Below are positions 33,735 to 46,254 of a stretch of DNA of 64,000 nt, in pieces; position 1 is the stretch's first letter, and the number at the start of each line of letters is the position of its first letter. The DNA comes from Pseudisothecium myosuroides (lineage: Eukaryota > Streptophyta > Bryopsida > Hypnales > Lembophyllaceae): positions 13,454,001-13,518,000 of the forward strand of contig OX637296.1 of assembly GCA_951799445.1 (NCBI GenBank). Direction: 5' to 3'. The position numbers were made by a program, and so were the translations under genes. The notes under the pieces were generated by a model. That model did no database searches and had not been told where the DNA came from. It saw only the letters and a program-made list of their open reading frames with translations.

Positions 33735-34225
33735 AAGTCCAATTCAAAGTGCTGTAACTTTTGCATTCAATGTCCAAACTCAATAAAAGTTGTTGGGAAA
33801 TTTGTGCTCTCTTTTCTAGTTTATGTGGTAAAATTTTCAAATCAATCCAAGATGCACTGATTTCTTGAAAGCCAATCGAAGTTCACGAGTTCAATTTGAG
33901 TTCATCAAACTGCTTTTGAAGGTTGCAACTTGGAGGGCTTGTATCTCCTTTTATCTAATGTTTGATTTCAATAAAATTTGTTGGGTTTTGTTCCCCTTGA
34001 AGTCTAGTTATTGTGGTAAAATTTTCACGTCAATTCAAGTTGTTTTGAATATTTGGGACTTTGGGATTGGGAGCAATTCGAAGTTCAAAATCCCGACATT
34101 TTTGGATTATAGTGAACTTCGGCGGCTTGTTTCTTCTTCATACAGTGCCAATTTCCAATAATTTTTTTTGGAAAAGTTTCGCATACTAGTTTAGTTTATG
34201 TGGCTAAAAATTCATATCAATCCAA
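33735..34225. repeat. Degenerate tandem repeat, about 3 units of 160-190 bp
   Basis: Each unit contains a CAATAAAAKTTGTTGGG-like motif, then CTAGTTTATGTGGTAAAATT, then TCAATCCAAG. Units start near 33745, 33925 and 34105. An open frame across the second unit (33865-34161) is incidental. Confidence 0.45.
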
Positions 34226-34239
34226 GAATTTATAAGAGA

Positions 34240-34990
34240 GGGTCGTTTCAAGAAAGTGCATTCAAAAAGCCGGCGTAGCATTTTGCATAATACTCATTTT
34301 TTCTTTCGGGAGTACTTTAAAATGAGAAAAGCAATTTTAAAAAATGTAAAAAATAAATTTAATGTATGCACCTTTAAGAAGAAGGTACGCTAGGAAGGAA
34401 AAGCATAGAAAATTTCTCTAAGTAGGAGAACTAGAAAAGTGCAAAATCTGAAGAAAATAGGTACTTGCACCGTAGATTCACATTTTAATTTGTAAAAAAT
34501 AGGAAAAATAATTTCTAAGAAAACTAAAAATTGTCCATTTGGGAATAGTTCATAGTGATGAAATTTACCAAAAGATTGATCTTAGAACGATCTTCATTGT
34601 TCAAAAATTGCGCACAATGGAAGTGTTGTTTGCACTCATGTGGAGGATAATAATATATTTTTAGATTTCCTTTGGTAGAAATAAGCTTTCCTAGTATGAA
34701 AATAGACCATGAAAATTTCAACTCTGGATCATTAAATTTGGAGGCTCCTAACATAGTAAAAAATCCCAAATCTTACATTGTGACAAATTAACAAAAATAG
34801 TTTTTTAATATAAACCTTTTTTTTAGTCTCTAAAAAATAAGGGATCTAATTACCATCAAGTTTGGCATCTCCAATAAAAATTTCATGTTCATTGGACTTT
34901 TGCTTCAAAAGTTATAGGCTTATAGCGGATGACAAGAGAGTCACTAGCTCCGTGACTAGTAAATAGGACCGCTCTTCCTTGCAATGACCC
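34240..34990. mobile_element. GGGTCATTGC-type element, inverted
   Basis: The ends are GGGTCGTTTCAAGAAAG and CTTGCAATGACCC inverted. The body is the reverse complement of 1-731 and of the outer part of 41651-43125. The flanks show no clear duplication. Confidence 0.65.
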
Positions 34991-35725
34991 ACAATTGGGA
35001 AACATTTTAGTAGAAGGAGGTTCAACGTTAGATGTGTCTTTTGCCACTTTTCTTGCTATTCTTTTGACATTTGAAAGCCAAATTGCAAACACAATGAGTC
35101 AGTTTCATGATGTTTTCTTTTACCACTGTGTTTGTATGCTATTTTTAAATCACTTGACAATTTAAAGTTTTTCATTTGAGTAGGTTTAGAAATCAAATTT
35201 CACCTCCAAATGTGTTGCTAGGAAAATTTCAGCATCCTTTTTCAACACTAAAACATTACAATCGTGCAATCTACATGGCTAAATGACTCCAAATTTGATT
35301 CATGTCATCTACAACACATACAATATAAGATTGTATGGTTGAGATCTCTACAACTTAGTGACATTTAGATCTATAAAACTTCAAAAGCAATGATGTTTTT
35401 GAACTCAAACAGGCCTTAGGCAATGAAAGATTAACAAGAAAATAGATGTCTATTGTCCTACTACCGATATTAAAAAACAGTTTGCAACACTTATCACTAG
35501 GCTGTCTAGACAAATACAATTTTCAATAGTTCTTGGCATCTCCAAGCTTTCCCATTTATCAAAAAATGCAGATGTCGTATTGGAGGGAGGGCTCCCTATT
35601 CCAAGTGTAGAATTGTTCCAAATGTCTCCAAAAACAATGACAAATGAAAAAACATCATTATCTGCGAGATTTACCACTTGCCTTCTATGCGTCGTCTAAA
35701 ATATGGACGTCGACCCGCTAAGGAA
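34991..35725. other. No gene recognised
   Basis: AT-rich sequence. 35430-35480 echoes 48355-48410 downstream of peroxidase C's leader region. The minus frame 35450-35677 is not recognisable. Confidence 0.3.
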
Positions 35726-36328
35726 TTAAACAATGTCTCCATGTTTTCTTTGTGGTAGTAATCAAATGATTATTACAAGTTGAACAAGAGATGATAGTTT
35801 ATTTAGGTATATTTTGAAAGTTCCCTTCAATTGGAGAAGTAACCCTTTAATCCCCCCCTTGTCGATGGAGGGAAGGTACCTTGCTCCTTTGTCCAAGTGT
35901 TGTATGACCATTCAAGCAACCATTTTTAAAATAGTTTTCCAATCATTTGTTCCTAGTAGAACATTCCTTGCAATTTTTTTCTGATCTATATTTGTAAGGT
36001 ATATTGGTCTTGGTAGAGACAATGACTTACTTTGCCAAAATAATCACATGTATCAAGCATTGTTGGAAAAAGTGCAATTATTTTTTGATTTTGTGTTTGT
36101 GAAAGATGTTGGCTTTGAAGACATTGGTAGAAGGATAATTTGTTTTGAATGAACAATATGCATCACACATGGAAGACATAGAGAAGAACATGACTCCAAG
36201 GCTTCAAAGATTTATAAAGTGTTCCACCAGGCCTCCTACAGCTGGTGGTCTTCTACCTTGTTTTTGCAATAAAATTCCATTATATTTGTTTCAAAAAAAT
36301 AATTTACAAAGACAATTGCTTTTATTAA

Positions 36329-37245
36329 CCCTTAGAGGACCAACTTGCAATTTTTAGCAACATAGCAGTTTGAGCAAGTACTTATGACTAGAAATTTTCA
36401 TATTTTAGGCTGAAATTTTAGTAGAAGGTGGGGACGAGGAATATCTTTTGTATGCACTAAATTTCATGACATTTGGAAATAGGAGTTAAAAGTTATGACC
36501 TAATATGTTGTTGTTTTTCTCAGCCGGGCAGCCCAAGTAGATAAAAAAAAATCTTTTTTCAGAAACAAAAATTTGAAATTGGTTTTCTAGATTTATATAA
36601 ATGTGGAAAGCTTTGAATCATTCCATTTTAATCAATGAGTCAAAAGTTATGAGGAGTTTTAGTTTGCAGACAATTATGGATTCTCTACTCTAAAATGAAC
36701 TTTAAAGTCGATTATTTCACTCAATCTTTAATATTTTTTGAAAAAATTAAAATCATAGGATGTAGATTGATTATAAAAAAATTAAAACCATTTGGATTGA
36801 CATTTTTCAATTCCATAATTAAATTCTTAACAATTTAGTATTTTGAATCATTTTCTACTTCTTTCTACTTCCTATTTTTTTTCTATATGTTGTAGAATTC
36901 CAAATGATTTGAAAAAATTTAAGCATGTAGCCAGTTTGTTAAGGAAAAGAATTTCAAGAAGCACCACCATTTTAAACATTTTTTCATACAAATGTGACCT
37001 TGTAAAGTGGAGTTCCCTTGTTTTTGTATGGCCAAAAATAAGATTTCTGCTAATTCAAATGCTAATATCTTCCAATCCGCATGGTGGAAATTCTGAATTT
37101 TTTTCCATATCTTCTAAAACTAGCATACTATATATTTTACATTACATATGCCCAAAAATGTTTTTTTCCTAAAATTTGGTACTTGTACTAAAAATGCCAA
37201 TTTTGGAGCGTTTGGGGTGAAATTATAGTCAAGGAACTCTAGAAG
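36329..37245. mobile_element. TTAA-flanked element, inverted relative to 1053
   Basis: TTAA at 36325-36328 and 37246-37249 flanks CCCTTAGAGGACCAAC and GTCAAGGAACTCTAGAAG. The body is the reverse complement of 1053-1976 and 52769-53684. The equivalent position in the other duplication (about 20430) reads TTTAAAACCAACC without insert. Confidence 0.75.
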
Positions 37246-37551
37246 TTAAACCAACTACAAACCCAATTCACTCAAAATGTACTAGTTGCATTCATTATAG
37301 AATGCCAATCTCATATTTTCCATCATTAGAATGCTTTAGAATACTAAATTTTGAATGGTTTTAAATTGGCATTCTACAATGACATGCATTCTTAGATTTT
37401 GGACAAAATTGGATTACAATTGGTTTAACAAGATTCACCTAACAATGTAATTGAAATTGAAAGAAATTTTCATATTCAAAACTTATACCCACCAAGTAAA
37501 AAAGAATTTAAAATGGCACTCAATCAAAATAAAATAATCACAAGGTTCCAA

Positions 37552-38466
37552 TCCTCAAGGACTAAGAGGACACAATCTGTCTTCTTCAAATTTTCAATGG
37601 CAAATTCTTGGTAGGATGAAACAAATCTCATTATTTTGTAAACGAGGGTCTTGTAGAGTAATAAGTTGATATACTTGTTGCATTTTCCAATTTTCAAAAT
37701 TTCAATGTGAGAAGTATTTAAAATTTTATTTAGGAAATGTAGTCTAATAGAAAAAAGGAGCAAACATAATTCTTTTACAATGAAAAGAATAGTGGGGATG
37801 GAAAATAATATTTTTTTAGACATTTCTAGTCTTTGTTTTGCACACAAACTGGGTTTGAAGGAAATTCTTTCAAAGTTGTATTTTTAGCAATTTTAAAATA
37901 CGAGGTTCAATGACTTCAATCTTGTGTGATCAAGAACACAAAATAATTAGAATGATTCCAAATTTTTTGAAGATGTTCCAAAAAATATACTAATAATATC
38001 AATCATTAAATTTCAAAAATTGACACATACATAAAAAAAATAAAAATTTGTAGGATCCAATTTGGTCAATTTTGGCTTTCTACTCTTCTTTGAAAATGTG
38101 TACAAATTTGAGATGGAGGTTTTTATTTCTCATTTTTAAAAATTAAAAATACTACATTTGCCTTAGATTCCAATACCATTTTTTTAAAAATGCGGGTGTT
38201 AAAAAAGCATTATTCATCTTCTTCTAATTTTTCTTCCCCAAAGTAACGTATTTTGCCTATAAGTTGATCATCCAAAATTGTTATAATTTAAAAATCCAAC
38301 ACTCAATATTTTCTACAATTAATTCCATGCATACTAGTCAAAGTAGTCTTTACTTTTGTACGGTTAAAATAAAAAAATTCAAGCACATCCATATGCAAAA
38401 AAAATATCAAAGTGGGATGATTCATTGAAAACATCCATTGTCAAGAAGTTTTTAGGCCTTGAAGGG
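37552..38466. mobile_element. Probable TTAA-superfamily element, decayed ends
   Basis: The left end TCCTCAAGGACTAAGAGG and the right end GGCCTTGAAGGGTA are roughly inverse. The paralogous position near 20680 is uninterrupted, which defines the insertion. TTAA duplications are not preserved. Confidence 0.4.
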
Positions 38467-39612
38467 TATCCTAAAATATTGCAGTGTTTCAAGGTTCAAA
38501 ACTGCTTCAAAATTCTCTTCCTTGCTCTCAAAGCAAGGCTATTTATTCATCTCTTTTAAATTTTTAATGAGTTCAACCCCAAGATCTTTTAGTTAAAACA
38601 TTTGAATATGTCAGTCCTCTTAAATTTCAAAGTGAAAATCCCCACACATTGCAAGATCACAAGCGACCACAGTTGGAATTTAACTCTACGAATTTACCCA
38701 ACACCTTCATCTCGAACTGCTAGGAATTAGCAGGGAAGCTGTATTAGTCAACTGCGCCCTCCACACTCCAGGGTGTTCGAAGTTCGATTCTATGAAGCCA
38801 GTGCTAACTTATTACAAATACGTTTGAAGACGACACGTACTCTCAAAGCTCCTCCACCTCCGCTCCTCCGTTGACGTAAAATTAGTCTTGAAGCTTCACG
38901 GAGGGTCCTCTTAACTGCAGCCAAGTGACAATTCTTAATTCAAATTAAGAATTGAGGAATGATCGATCGATCTGTGGTGGTCTGCCAGATGGGTGAGTGA
39001 TGGTGTGCATGTCAAAGCCCTCCTCTTCGACCTGGACTACTGATGAGAGTAAGTGAGAAGTCGCTTGTTCACTAGCTGGCAGCAACGGAGTCGCTTCTAT
39101 TTCGATAAGTTAATACTTTGGCATGTTTACGGATGCGTAGCTTGAAACATCAGAAATCTGTCTCTGCTTCAAGAATGTCGATCCTGAAAGCTGGCGTTGC
39201 CAGTGAAGTATTGAATATCTAGACAGGTTAGTTTCCTGGTCACTGCCGTTCAAGCCTTCGAGCTGAAGAATTATATTCTCTGTCAGAGATGCACGCGTGA
39301 GAGTCGTATCTACACTCTACAGTAAGCTTACGGCAAATTCGTGAGGGCTTCGAAGAGTCGCTGATCCAAGGTCATTTTCTTGAAAATGGCGTGTTTCAGT
39401 GTGCCACTATTGTATTGTAACAATGCAAGTGCGCAGAGCAAAATCTAGGATTGTTGTAGATGTGAGGTTCCAGATTCAAACTGGAAAACTGTCAATTTCT
39501 TGAAATTCTGCCATTTTAAGAATTTCATATGACAATATGATGTCCGCAATGGTCAGCAACTGCGCTATCTACTTTACAGTTGGAATTTCCTCGTTGTGGA
39601 GGAACCGTTTAA

Positions 39613-41440
39613 CCCGTAAAGTCCAAAGGCCTTTTTTTCATCAAAATCCACTCAAAACTGCCTTTTATTAAATCAAAGAGCAAAGAAACTTAAAAATTTT
39701 TTTTTTTGCATATCTAACCGTAGGATCTTGCACTAGACTAGTGTAAAACAATGTGTGAAAGAAATTTTGGAAACTTTGACTAAGTAGATTGCAAGATATT
39801 TGCATTTAACCCCTAAAGGCCCAAAGTCCCCTCGGGGGACACTTGGGATTTCGGGTAGGCTCGTGCAACCTGAAATTTCGACCTGATTTTTTGAAACTTT
39901 TTTTGAAGATAGGAAATCACATTAGCTTTCCAAAAATATAATTTTTTTTTCAATCGGGGCCCGGAAAAAAAGTTATGCCGCCCGAAATCAAAAAAGTAGT
40001 TCGCCGGGCAGAAAAAAAAAACTTTAAAAGATTGATTTTTTTTTCTGATTTTTTTTCTCAAAGATCATGTTTTTGTCTATATTTAAAGCTTTGATTCATT
40101 CTAATTGGACTCAGAATGAGAAAGTTATGGATAATCTTGTTTTTCGGGCAATCTAAGCGTCTTCTTCAAAAAACAACTTATAAAATTCATTTTTGAATGC
40201 AATTTTCGAAATTTTTCAATTTTTTTTTTTGAAAAGGTTAAGTTTGTTTGCAAGAACAATCCCACCGTTGGGATTATGGTTTTTTAATTCCATCTAAGAG
40301 CTATTGAAGATTTAGTATTTTGTTCAATTTTGGACCTACTTCTACTTAACAATTTTTTTATATGTGAAAATCAAGTTTTGACATTCTGAAATTTTTTTCA
40401 CCGACTCTCAACTCAAATGTTCAACATAAAAAATTTTAACTTTATGGTGTGTAGTGCAAAAAAAATCCACAAATGGCCGTCAAAGTCATCTGAAATTGCA
40501 ATCCAGAGTTCAAAAAAACTTCTTTTTCCAACTTCAACTGCTAATATCTTCCAATCCGTACGGTCAAACTTCATGAAATTTTTACCACATGATTTGAGAC
40601 AAGTGAAGTACAAGATCCTACGGTTAGATTCTAAAAAAAGGTTTTCTTTTTTGTTTAGGGAGTGATCGCTGCAAAAATGGCAATTTTCAGTGGTTTCGGA
40701 GCCAGAAAATGCCTTGGGCCTTTAGGGGTTAAAGTGAAGGAAACAAATTTTTTGTACCATATTGAACTACATTTTTTGGCTTTGAACCTTCTTAACTTAA
40801 AATGTTTGTTCTATTGATTTTGAGTTTATAATTTTATATGATGAAGAATAGAGTTGAAAGTCTAGGAAAAAAAACCCAAAAAAACTCATATAGTTTTCAC
40901 TCATTAAAAAATTGTTAAGTAGAAATAGGTTCAAGTTTGAAGGAAAAATTAAATTGTTAATAGCTCTAAGATGGAATTAAAATACACTAATCTCAACGGT
41001 GAAATTGTTCTAGCAAGACATATTAACCTTGCAAAACTATTTTTTCTTAAAAATTGTGAAAATTGAGTTAAAAAATGAATCCCACAAGTCATTTTTTCAA
41101 AAAGATGCTCTAATTGCCTAAAAAACAAGATTGTCCATAATTTTCATATAACAAGTCCAAATGGAATAACTCAAAGGTTCTTATGTAGATAAAAATATAA
41201 TTTGTATAAAAAAAAAATTATTTGAAGGTTTTTTGAAGGTTATTTCTGCCCACGGAACTAAAATTTGGGCTTTTTGCACTATAACTTCTGCTCCCAGGCA
41301 CCAATTGAAATAAAAATAATATTTTTAGAAAACTAATGTATTTTTCTATCTTCACAAAAAAAATCAAGATAAATATTCAGACCGTAGGAGCTTGTCCAAA
41401 ATCCATTTTGCCTCCCAAGGGGACAATGGGACTTTACGGC
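39613..41440. mobile_element. TTAA-flanked element carrying a nested copy
   Basis: TTAA at 39609-39612 and 41441-41444 flanks CCCGTAAAGTCC and GGACTTTACGGC-type ends. Without the inner element (39810-40728) and one TTAA it is about 905 bp, collinear with 62701-63633 and 55241-56453. Confidence 0.75.
39810..40728. mobile_element. TTAA element nested inside a relative
   Basis: TTAA at 39806-39809 and 40729-40732 flanks CCCCTAAAGGCCC and GGGCCTTTAGGGG. The 919-bp body is an inverted relative of 62701-63633. The outer element's sister copy reads GCGTTTAAAGTGG at 62888-62900, an exact empty site with a single TTAA. Confidence 0.85.
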
Positions 41441-41650
41441 TTAAAAGTCATTGATTCATTTGCAAGAAACACAATTAAACATGGACAATTTTTTCATATT
41501 TTTTTTAAAATGATCATTTTCTATTTACAAATAGCCTGCAATTGGATGCTACTTTGTCACTTTGAAGATTTTATACTATTTTGATTCCATTGAAGAGAAT
41601 TTTGGTTTAAAAATTGGGATTTTGAGATCACCAATTAAAATTACACAAAA

Positions 41651-43125
41651 GGGTCATTGCAAGAAAGACTTGGGTGATTGCAAGAAACACTTGTACTATA
41701 TGTTGCGTTTTGCAACACTACTCATGATTTTTTCTAGAGTACTTTAAAATTAGGAAATCAATTTTTAATTTTTTTTAAAATATGGCCAATCTATGCACCT
41801 TTTAGATGAAGGTAACCACCAAAGGAAATTCATTAAGAAATTCTCTACACAAGTGAACTAGAAAAGTGCCAAATCTCAAAAAAATAGATACTTCAATGTT
41901 TTAATTAATAAAAAATAGGAAAATTAAAAATTAAAAAATTAAAAATTGGCCATTTGTAGTAGCTTTATGGAGATGGTCATTCACCAAAAAAACCACCAAA
42001 ATAATTTTTTACATGTTCTGGAATGCAAATAGAAAGAAACTCACTTTGTGGACGTCTTCACCACATAAAGTTAAGTATTTTTAGAATTCCTTTGGACAAT
42101 GGCTACAAATCTACTAGAAGACCATTTCTTCCAAATTTCAGCTCTAAATTCATTTTTATGGGTACTAAATAGTACTAAAATCCCCCAAATTGGCATTTGT
42201 GACATAAAATTGGGGGCTATTATTAAATAGTAAAACATTTTAAAAATTCCAAAAAAATAATCAAGGTGTATAATAGTCATGAGTACCTTGTCTGTGAATT
42301 TTGAGTTATTTGAAGTCAAAATGCAAAATTTATAGCCAAAAAACTTATCAGCATACAACATGTGACAAAAAATAGTACAAGTGTTTCTTGCAATCACCCA
42401 CCTATCCTATTTACTAGTCACAATGAGAGTGATTCTCCTTTCATCTGTTATAACTTTTGAAGCAAAAGTCCAATGAACATGAAATTTTTATTGAAGATGC
42501 CTAACTTGATGATAATTAGATCCCTTATTTTTTAGAAATTAAAAAAATAATAATATTTAAAAATAATTTTTGTTAATTTGTCACATCGTAAGGTTTAGGG
42601 TTTTTTTACTACGTTAGGAGTCCCCAAATTTAATGATCTATAGCTGAAATTTCATGGTCTACTTGCATAGTAGGAAAGCATATTCTTGCCAAAGGAAATC
42701 TAAAAATATATTATTTTGTGTCCTCCACATGAGTGCAAACAACACTCCCATTGCGTGCAATTTTTGAATAAGGAAGATGGTTCTAAGATGAATCTTTTGG
42801 TGAAATCTCATCATTATGAACTCTTTCCAAATGTCCAATTTTTAGTTTCTTTAAAACTTTCCTTTCCTATTTTTTACAAATTAAAATGTGAAATTACAAC
42901 ACAAGGACCTATTTTCTTGAAATTTTGTACTTTTCTAGTTCTCCTATTTAGAGAATTTTCCTAATTTTTTCCTTTCTAGGGTACCTTCTTCTTAAAAGTG
43001 TATACATAAAACACATTTTTTACATTTTTTTAAATTATTTTTCTAATTATAAAGCCCTCTTGAAAGAAAAAATGAGTACTCTGAAAAAAGCTACAAAAAA
43101 CAGAAGGTCTTTCTTGCAATGACCC
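41651..43125. mobile_element. GGGTCATTGC-type element with nested relative
   Basis: The ends are GGGTCATTGCAAGAAAGAC and TTCTTGCAATGACCC, flanked by AAAA on both sides (41647-41650, 43126-43129). A second element sits 21 bp inside the left end. The remaining body matches 1-731. Confidence 0.75.
41672..42399. mobile_element. GGGTGATTGC-type element nested in 41651-43125
   Basis: The ends GGGTGATTGCAAGAAACACTT and its inverse are perfect over about 20 bp. It is flanked by ACTT (41668-41671) and ACCT (42400-42403). 728 bp, non-coding, related to 57206-57937. Confidence 0.75.
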
Positions 43126-43129
43126 AAAA

Positions 43130-44799
43130 CAACAAGAGCTTTTTGAAAATAAAAAATTTGTATCTTATACATGTATTCAAGGCCAAGCCACACAATTCAT
43201 TCAACTAATAGTTTCGAAGGCAACTCAGCATCATGCTCACATGATCTTCTAATGTTAGCTAGATTTGTAAAATTCAACCAAAAATATTGGTTTATGAACC
43301 TTAGATCACAATTTTCCACTATAGGTTCTTATTTTGACAAAAGACAATTGACACTTACAAAAGAAAAAAAATAGCAATATTCAAGGAAAATTTTGTGTAC
43401 ATATCATGTGTATGGCAAAGTAGTTTAAACTAAAGTGTTTCAAAAACAATGTTTCATTTCCTAGCATCAAAATGCATGTTCATTGTATGAGTGCAAAGAC
43501 TATAGAATTTATTTATCAAGACTATCATTAGTTGATTGGAAGCCACTTAAAGTTGGAAAATTGAACAAAATTAATTAATTAATTTAATATTTTTACTAAT
43601 TTTAAAAATACAAGCACCAAAGTATCTATATTCTTGAACATTTACATTATCCTATTTTTTATTTTTATTTTCTTGAATCACATGGACAATTTCCATTACA
43701 AGGGAAAACAATACACAAAACCAAAGGACCTTGGCCTCGGCGGAATTTTTTAAATTTTCAACTTCTTTTCTGATAAAAAACAAAACGAGAAACCACTCAG
43801 CACAAGCAAGATCCATAAAAAGCCTCGCCGGAGGCAAAAGCTTGAACCTTAGAGCTACATTATCCTAATTTTGTGCATCACTTAAATTGGAGAATTTTTT
43901 AGGAAGAACCTCTTTATTCCAATTGCTTATGGTTAAAAAAAAAGGACTATTTTTATAAAGGAAAGTTGAACCCTCAAGGGGCCGTGAATTTGAGAGTGAA
44001 CCAAATCAGTTCCCGTTAGCACTACGTCGATATTTCCCGCGTGACTCCATATGCATCACATGGTTTGAGAGTTGATTATGTCAATTTGATATTATTTATT
44101 TCATTATTAAAAATATTTATTACTACCTCCGTCCCAAAATGATCTCCATGTTGGACAAAATGTTATAGATTAAGGCTAAAAATAACATTTTAAGAACCAA
44201 TTTTACGCTAGAAGTAGAGTTTGGTGCACTCTTATTGTCCTATAAACTTTGAGTTTTGGAGCCCTTTTCAAAGTGTAGTTTTGGAATTTTGAAAAGTAGA
44301 TTTTTGGGGGCATTTTCAAAGAGCACCAGTGGTCAATTAATTGTTGAGTGTGAGGTCGTAATTTTGTAGGCATTTAGTATATGCCCAAGACTATGTGTGA
44401 CCCTTTGTTCCGCCTCCAAGAGCTTCATCTCCTTCAATCGGGCAATATTCAAAGAGATGCAAAAATAAGAATGAACAATGTTGATTGACCCCTTTAGTCA
44501 TTGCATGTGTTTTTTTATTGATGATTGCATGGATAGAGGGGAAATTACTACTTGGAGTTGATTTGTTGGTCCCAAATAGCAATCAAAAACCAAATTTGAC
44601 CAATTTACAACGTCACAAAGTACAATAGGAAGATCATTTTGGGACAAAAAATTAAGGCCAACAGGAAGATCATTTTGGGACGGAGGGAGTACATTATTAA
44701 AATATCATCTACTTATGTAAAAATTTCATTGGTACTCCACGTCATCTCTACCTTGCGAGAAAGGGACGGAAGCAGCCCCATGGAGGGCTCAAATTTCTT
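43130..44799. repeat. Interspersed repeat copy 3
   Basis: This is the least interrupted copy of the repeat at 732-972/3119-3764. It ends with GGAGGGCTCAAATTTCTTCTAATAG, a CATTAG-family terminus. It carries a Stowaway-like insertion at 44123. No gene; the frame at 43652-43837 is incidental. Confidence 0.5.
44123..44689. mobile_element. Stowaway-like MITE
   Basis: TA at 44121-44122 and 44690-44691 flanks CTACCTCCGTCCCAAAATG and CATTTTGGGACGGAGGGAG. CTCCCTCCGTCCCA ends with TA duplication are the Stowaway (Tc1/mariner) signature. A second internal GATCATTTTGGGAC copy near 44630 suggests a partial duplication. The related repeat near 3640 is uninterrupted. Confidence 0.85.
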
Positions 44800-45656
44800 C
44801 TAATAGGGTGTATGACATACTTTTTTCTGTGTCACAAGTGCAGCCAGTACCATCAATGAAAGTGTGACAAGTTTACAGGATATTTCAGAATCGTTGTTTT
44901 TGAGAAGATCGAAACGGACGCCTGCGAAGATTCCAAATCGAGAGCAATAACTTGATTTTATAATCTCGTTGCCCTTGTGGGGTTCGCATTTTCTCCATGC
45001 GCGATACATCTTCGAAACTGCCTGCTCGATCAGTCCCAATCACGCTGAAGATCGACATCGACGACGGTGATCGATCAGGTCTTAATGTTCAATTCTTATC
45101 ACTAAAGTTTACATGTTGCCAAAAATTCTCTACAGCAAAAGAACACTTCCAGCCCAGCTTCAAATTCCGGACTGACTCTGGGAGCTAGCTACATACGTGC
45201 TTACCAATTGAATGGCTCAGATTCACAATTCATAGAAACAGTTCCCTTGCTTGGAGAGCAGATTACAGTCTCTCAAACTCACAAATACATAGACTGAACC
45301 ACTTGAACACGTCTTAAAATCGCGCTTCAGAAGCGACGTCAATTTCTTTAAATTTCGTATAATGGCGCAGTGAACTGGGTGGAAATCCATCTGTAGCTCA
45401 GAGGTCCACAATGTTGTGATGAAACTGCCATTTGCATATGAATTTGCCTAAGCTTATTCAAATTAATGTCCAAATGGCGATTGGAATACCATCAATGTAA
45501 CGGAATCGTCGTCTAAGCTCTATAAATCTGTACAAGGGATCGAGTCACTAACTAATGGATCCCATCATTAAATCCCATCAAGAACTTGAATTTCCCTGAT
45601 GGAGTTCCATTTCTCTGGGATCCCTAAAACGTGAAATTCAATTAAGCTGTTTCGCA
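44800..45656 (-). other. Original 3' flank of peroxidase C, ends inside the exon-3 terminus
   Basis: This aligns with the 3' flanks of A and B and runs into the last codons of exon 3 (plus strand AAGCTGTTTCGCAA), then homology to the coding sequence stops at 45656. It is therefore a truncated 3' end that no longer leads into a gene body. Confidence 0.65.
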
Positions 45657-45779
45657 ATAATTGTGATGGAATGCCATTTGCATATGAATTTGCCCAATCT
45701 AATTCAAATTAATGTCCAAATGGCGATTGGAATACCGTCAATGTAACGAAATTGTCGTCTAAGCTCAATAAATCTGTAC
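45657..45779 (-). repeat. Second partial copy of the peroxidase 3' flank
   Basis: About 120 bp (around CCAAATGGCGATTGGAATAC) repeats part of 45410-45540 with substitutions. It ends at AATCTGTAC, directly before the 180-bp block 45780-45959. Confidence 0.6.
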
Positions 45780-45959
45780 AATGAGTGTAAATTTGAGAAT
45801 TTAGCGTGACACGCATGCACTACTAAGACAAGTCTGTGTAGGTATCGAGAAGCTGCTGTACGAAGCGAAAGTCAGAGCTGGCGCTGCCTACACTTGCTGC
45901 ATGATTGAGCTGGGAAAGAGGGGAGGGCGTTTCGAGAGACTTTCTGAGGGTGGCTAACT
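45780..45959. repeat. 180-bp block, identical to 48624-48803
   Basis: Starts AATGAGTGTAAATTTGAG and ends GGTGGCTAACT. I see no mismatch with 48624-48803, 2.8 kb away in the same orientation on the other side of peroxidase C. A 30-bp AT-rich stretch follows before the B-like sequence begins at 45990. Confidence 0.8.
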
Positions 45960-46254
45960 ATATATACGAATAAATTTTTTTATACGGATTGAACTGGGTG
46001 GATATCCTAGCTCAGAGGTCCACAATGTTGTGATGGAATGCCACTTGCATATGAACTTACCCAAGCTAATGCAAATTAATACCCTAATGGAGATTGGAAT
46101 ACCGTCAATGTAACGGAATCGTAGTCTAAGCTCAATAAATCTGTACAAGGGATCGAACCACTAACTAATCGATCCCATCATTAAGTGCCGTCAAGAACTT
46201 GAATTTCCCTAAAGGAGTTCCATTTCTCTGGGATCCCTAAAACGTAAAATTCAA

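Larger units (their letters stand above)
35726..39608. repeat. Segmental duplication, copy 2
   Basis: Collinear with 19545-21983 and enlarged by TTAA-type insertions (36329-37245 and 37552-38466). The gene-like minus-strand block at 38940-39600 is a decayed copy of 21144-21960. Confidence 0.6.
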
